Origin: Anseranas semipalmata
Lineage: Eukaryota; Chordata; Aves; Anseriformes; Anseranatidae
Reading direction: 5' to 3'
Assembly: GCA_013399115.1 (NCBI GenBank)
Contig: VXAA01000953.1
Coordinates: 124,228 to 188,227 of the forward strand
DNA: 64,000 nt
Below are positions 59,100 through 64,000 of the stretch, piece after piece. A program made the position numbers and the translations under genes. The notes under the pieces were generated by a model. That model made no database searches. It worked only from the letters and a program-made list of their open reading frames with translations, and had not been told where the DNA came from. Positions within the stretch are counted from its first letter, which is position 1. Every line of letters begins with the position of its first letter.

Positions 59100-62000
59100 C
59101 TGGAAGTCAAGAGGTACACCAATATGTTAATACTGTAATAAAGCAAGAATGTTTCCCTCACCCCTAGTAGCACAAGATAGACTGTTTTTAACCACAGCAC
59201 AAGTCAGTGTCAGCATATGCAGCTAATTCAACCCTGTTTACATCACTGCTGCAAGTTAACCCACAAACTTGTTTCGCCTCAGTGCTAAAACCAGGTCCAC
59301 AGATGGCCAGCAGGCGGAAAGAGCAAAGGTTTGTCAAACTAATATGTGAAATGAATTCATTTTCATCAATGAAGTTATGTGATACTTTATGACCAGAAAA
59401 ATAGGTAAGAGATTTGACATAAACTTTAGTTTAGTCCTTTAGTTAGCAAATAATGGCAGCAAAAATACAGTGTACAAGTCCTCTACATTGCGGCATGGTT
59501 GGTCAGTATACAGAGGCAAAAGGTGAGTAGAGGTGAGGGGATAACAGTCATCACCCTATCCCAGTTGCAAGGGTCAGAAGCAGGTATTACACAGCAGAAA
59601 AAAAATTTCACCACATTTACATCTTACTGGGAAAACAGTATCTGAGCAGCAGCAAAGCACTGAGCTCTCTGTTCTTCTCGATGAATTAGAAAACTGGCCA
59701 AGGGTAACTGATAAAAATGTGATGAAAACAAAACTGTGATATGGGAGCTTAACACTCTTCTCCAGAAACAAGAAGACAAGACAAAATGCCTACAGAGGCC
59801 AAAGAAATCATACTACCTAGCACTACACAGGGCTAGCATCATTCCACAGAGATCTATAGGCAACAAATTCAAGCAACAGAAACTCTGCCCCTTACCAAAT
59901 CTCCAGGATACAACTGAGTGAACTACAACCTGCCACTTTATTTACCTATTTATTAATCATTCTTTATTTTTACACAAACACTGCCACTGAGAATTGTTTC
60001 TTGCATTTTCTATCCAATACTATTAAAAAAATCCTTTCACAAAGTCTTATTAAAAAGAGTCATGGGGTGACCTACACCACAAAGCATGATCACACTGCAA
60101 TACAACACAGTGAGGACGGTGGGCAAGGAAGAGGGATCAAGTACTAGAAGAATGAGAGGCGTTTTTTGAGCAGACATGGCTTAGATCAAAGGAGAAAAAG
60201 CAAACAACTTCACCACCATCTTAGACTTCTGGGGCTGCACAAACAGTGACGTGTTCTGTCGGCTGCTCGCTGCAAGAGAAGCAATCATTTTTGCCACTGG
60301 CACTTTGATTGGCCTCGCATGCTATGATTCGGGAAGTACAAACACCACATCTAAGGGACAGAAAGAAAAACAAACAAACACAAAAACTCGAACAAAGCCC
60401 ACTGGCAGTTTATAAGAGCCTCTGAACTCCGGTGAAGGAGATATCATCTAATCTTCTGGGCAGAGATATGGCCCTTTCCACGAAGGACCCTGAACACACA
60501 GACAGATCATTTTTTGCTGGCGTAAGTGAAGTAGCTTGCCACTGAAAGGAAGGCCAAGGACTTTTCTTCCTTTTTTTCCTCTGTAATGCAAGCTACACAG
60601 GCCTCAGGATAAGTGGGCTCTATAACAAACACACAGCCATAAGCTTCAAGAGGAACAGACGGTGCAGTGTTTTTCTCTAATGCGACCGTTAGTAATCTAG
60701 TCCTCCCACACCCATTAAAATGCTCGAATTTTTGTTACTCAATTAGTTCAGTCCTTTTGTCGCCGTAGCTACTATTTTTCTTCCTCTTGTAGTATTAGAC
60801 AAACATTATTCATAGGCTATTCTCAGCAGTCATTTCTGAAAGTTAGGTATTTGGTCTATTTATGGTGCCAGAACCTGCCCAGTACAGCACCATTCTCATC
60901 ACACAGAAAACTCAACTGATGGAAAAGCACTGACACCCATTACTTTAAAAAGGAGGATGTGTAATTTCAGGTGTAATGCTTACACATAGTGTTGCTTCAA
61001 CGACTTGTTTGGAATGCGATATGAACAGCAGTAAGCAACCCAGCAGTGTTTAGCAAGGCCTGTCACTCTAAAATATTTAAGGTACCAGAACTGGTAACTC
61101 CAAGTAAGCCAACAAACCCAAATTCTGCTGTGGTCTCAAAAAAGGATGCAAGTATTTTGTTAAAACCTTCAACCTCTGTGAAAAAAACTGTTAAAAGTAA
61201 TTTCGTTTTTACAAGTTATAGCCCCTGTTTGTGTGTGTGATTCGTTTTTGTTGGTTTTGTTTGTTTTTAAAAGCAACCACTTTGTTATACAAAGAATTTA
61301 ATTAATCATTGCAATTGATATATATTCCATGATGACTCTACCACAGATAACTGTGAAAGTTAAAAACACATTTTAAAAGGAGTTAGTTCTGGAATCAACT
61401 GCAATTTTATTGAAGTTTTTTGTTGTTGTTGTTAACAAAACAGCACTCTAAGAATTAACTTCTGAATCATTACAATGAACAGTCATATAAACAAATGCGG
61501 TTATTCTCATAGGCATGGAAAAGTCTTTTCTCTTTTCATTGCTCAATACTGTTCTGTAACAAATTCCTAGAGAACAGAGGAAAAACCTGAAAAACAGAGA
61601 AGAGTGGCAAAGAACAACATTTTGTTCTTAGGTTCACCAGAAACTTTCAGCAGTTGTTTTGAAGTTGAGTACTGAAATTCTGAAACGCTGCTGTTCCCAA
61701 ACTGAACAATAAAGGGATATTTCAATCTTGCATTTCAACTGACATAAATGCAGCAAGACTGCACGCATTTGGTTGCTATTGTTTATTAGGAGCAAAGCAT
61801 TTTTCTGAAGCACAGTACAGTGTATAACAAAGCCCTGGGTTTCTCCAACTCACTGTGGGGAATCACTGCAGAGATACGCTGATAATGGGTAAGAAACCTC
61901 TGACTAGAAAACCGCTCACAGTCAAAGAATAAAAAGCATCTCTAGGAAGGGACATCATCTGCAGCAAGTAGGGTTTCTACTAGAAGCAAGAAAAATAAGA

Positions 62001-64000
62001 CATTCTACTGTAAATAAATATTCCAACAAGTTATCTGGGCTGGGTTCAACAGACCTGTGCTCCAACAAAAATACTGAAGAGTCAGTGTGGTAGCAAGACT
62101 TGAGGGAAGTGTTTTCCAGATAGGTGTGGAACAAGCACCAAGCTCTCATTATGGCTTGTTAGGTGTTTTATTTGGGAAAATTTAAGAATAAAAGTATAAC
62201 TGTTTCACGCACTTGATGTGTGTATGTGTATAAATATAAATATATATAAATAACACCAACACAAGAAGCACAGTTCATGGCTTCCCCAGGCAGGGTGAAG
62301 CCAATGCCCAGACCAATCCTTCTGGAATGTCTTCTAAACACATCCAAATCTGAATACATCCTTGACTCTTGTTGTCACATGAAATCCCTGTCGCTTTTCC
62401 TATACTAGTAAAATGGGGAAGACGGCTGGGGTAATGACCTTCTTGATGATGGTGTGTGACACCCTCTCAGTCACTGCACCACAGAAGCAGTTGTAGAGTC
62501 CTTGCCTGTCTTGGCCAGAGAAGCAAGGCTTGCAACAGCTTCACAACAGCGTAGCTTAAACACATCGCAAGACCTGTACTTCTGAAGTACCAGTTTTCTG
62601 TTGATTTTTCATCATTGAAAGTACAAAGAAACAAGATCAAACATGGGTCCCTTCTCCATTTCCTGAATCTGATTTTTAAACACTTTACAGTTGATAATTT
62701 CATTGCAAAGTCTCCCATTTTAATACTAGAGGAGGAGTAATATGGTATGGCCAAATGCAACCTCAGTTATGCAGCCCTAGCCTACAGTATTTTAAGTTCA
62801 TTCTCCATGTGAGCACAGCATACTGAATGCAGTTTCAAGAAGTGGTATAGAACTGTAGTATGTGTATGACAGAGAGCCCTGTATATACTCACTGCAAGTA
62901 TCCAAAAAACTGTTGTCATGCTTTTATTTTCTCTCCAGCAGCAATAAAGCGGAGCTTTATTCTGCAAATACCACTACGACTACTACTGCTGGAGAACCCT
63001 GCCCCTTGCACGTGTCCTGCTGCTCCCCACCTGAGATCTGCACAAGTGGCAAAGAACTGGGAGTCTCCCAAACACAAAAACTCATTTTTAAACATGTAAA
63101 ACTATTGTGGCACAAATAACAAGTATAAAGAACAATCCACAAATGCCAGCAGTACCTTAAGGAAAAAAAAAGGCTTCACCAAGGTATTTATTTTATTATT
63201 TTTAAAAATATAAACTATTTTTAAAGTGATGAAAATGTAGTATGGGTTTACTGTGATTCTTTAGCAGGTGGCAATAAAAATACAGAAAAATACTTGTATC
63301 AACCAATATTCTCGCCTCTCCTGACTACACAGGGCTAAAAAAAAGAAAACTGCTTTGCTTTGTCCAACAGTATAATACCACCTCTGTCACCGAGCTACGC
63401 AACAAGTCTGATTACAGTCTTTGTTTGAAAGCCTTGGCTATATTACAAAAATGATCTGTCGCTGACAATGGATGTCAGCAATGGATGCAGCTGAACCCAG
63501 CTGTATGGACAAACACAAGCCTTGTTTACACAAGGCCATCTTTTGGTGTGACCTGTGGTGCGAATTTAAACCGATGTAATTATGTCTTTTTCCTGTTTAC
63601 CCTCAGCCCATTCCCCACAGCTCTATTCAGATAAGAAATTACTGTTTAGGACTTCAACAGAAGACAATTAAAATAACTAAACAGCCCACACTGTAAAGGC
63701 AGCCAAATTCTCAGTCTGTTTGAACTGAGTTGATGATGTTAAATTACACCTGCTATAGACATGCTAATACAGAAGCAGTATAATTTTTCTTCTCTAGGAT
63801 TTGTTTTTAAACAGCTTGATAACCATCACATCCCCCCAATACATGCATAAGGCTTAACGAAACAGGGATACGTACGCTTGAAGTATCTAAAGTGACCACT
63901 TGGAGCACATAAGCTCTCCTCAAACCCGACCTTGCTTCAAGCCCTAATGCTCCTCCCTGTCCCACTGCCACGGCCCCGACCTCCGCAGCGAGCAGACAGA
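59100..64000 (-). other. PHLPP1 intron, incomplete at right edge
   Basis: The remaining 4.9 kb is AT-rich intron. I looked for exons of the PH domain on the minus strand and found none, so they lie beyond the window. A short Cys-rich open frame behind a good-looking acceptor (60221-60350) is discussed as a finding but is not supported as an exon. A TA-rich patch lies near 62225-62250. Confidence 0.8.

Noticed and set aside
59100..64000. Search for PH-domain exons of PHLPP1
   Set aside because: No minus-strand segment here encodes PH-domain sequence ending in phase 0 before a good donor, so these exons are taken to lie beyond the window.
1..64000. Any prokaryote-type system, CRISPR array, tRNA or rRNA gene
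   Set aside because: The spliced gene structure and CR1 and MIR repeats show vertebrate nuclear DNA. No array of spaced repeats and no tRNA or rRNA signature was seen.

Overview
This window is vertebrate nuclear DNA, most likely from a bird. Three 3'-truncated CR1 LINE fragments carry the sauropsid CR1 tail motifs, interspersed repeats are otherwise sparse, the introns are moderate in size, and the encoded protein is close to mammalian PHLPP1. I cannot name the species.

Layout. The left edge (1-2470) holds the last coding exon and short 3'UTR of a plus-strand gene for a four-pass MARVEL-domain membrane protein, best matched to the MARVELD3 family; its upstream exons lie outside the window. 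Positions 2470-15100 are an intergenic spacer with two CR1 fragments and no supported gene. From about 15100 to 59099 the minus strand carries the 3' part of PHLPP1. I rebuilt fourteen coding exons from splice sites and reading-frame phase. They sum to 3213 nt, which is 1070 codons plus a stop, with every junction in phase. From 59100 to the right edge the sequence is the next PHLPP1 intron; the exons for the N-terminus and PH domain lie beyond 64000.

The rebuilt PHLPP1 segment starts just after the PH domain. It runs through roughly 20 leucine-rich repeats (residues about 10-515), a PP2C-like phosphatase domain (about 535-790) and a Ser-rich tail with an 11-residue polyglutamine run and the C-terminal PDZ ligand D-T-P-L. 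That ending, and the tail as a whole, identify PHLPP1 rather than PHLPP2.

The most notable points are: (1) a MARVELD3-like gene tail-to-tail with PHLPP1, mirroring the MARVELD3/PHLPP2 arrangement on human chromosome 16, which suggests an ancient duplicated block; (2) one PHLPP1 intron that appears to use a GC donor; (3) a perfect 15-bp hairpin in an intron whose arms are two p53-type half-sites; (4) substitutions at positions where ordinary PP2C enzymes carry metal-binding aspartates. I found no operons, CRISPR arrays, RNA genes or clearly new system; the window is mostly intron and spacer.
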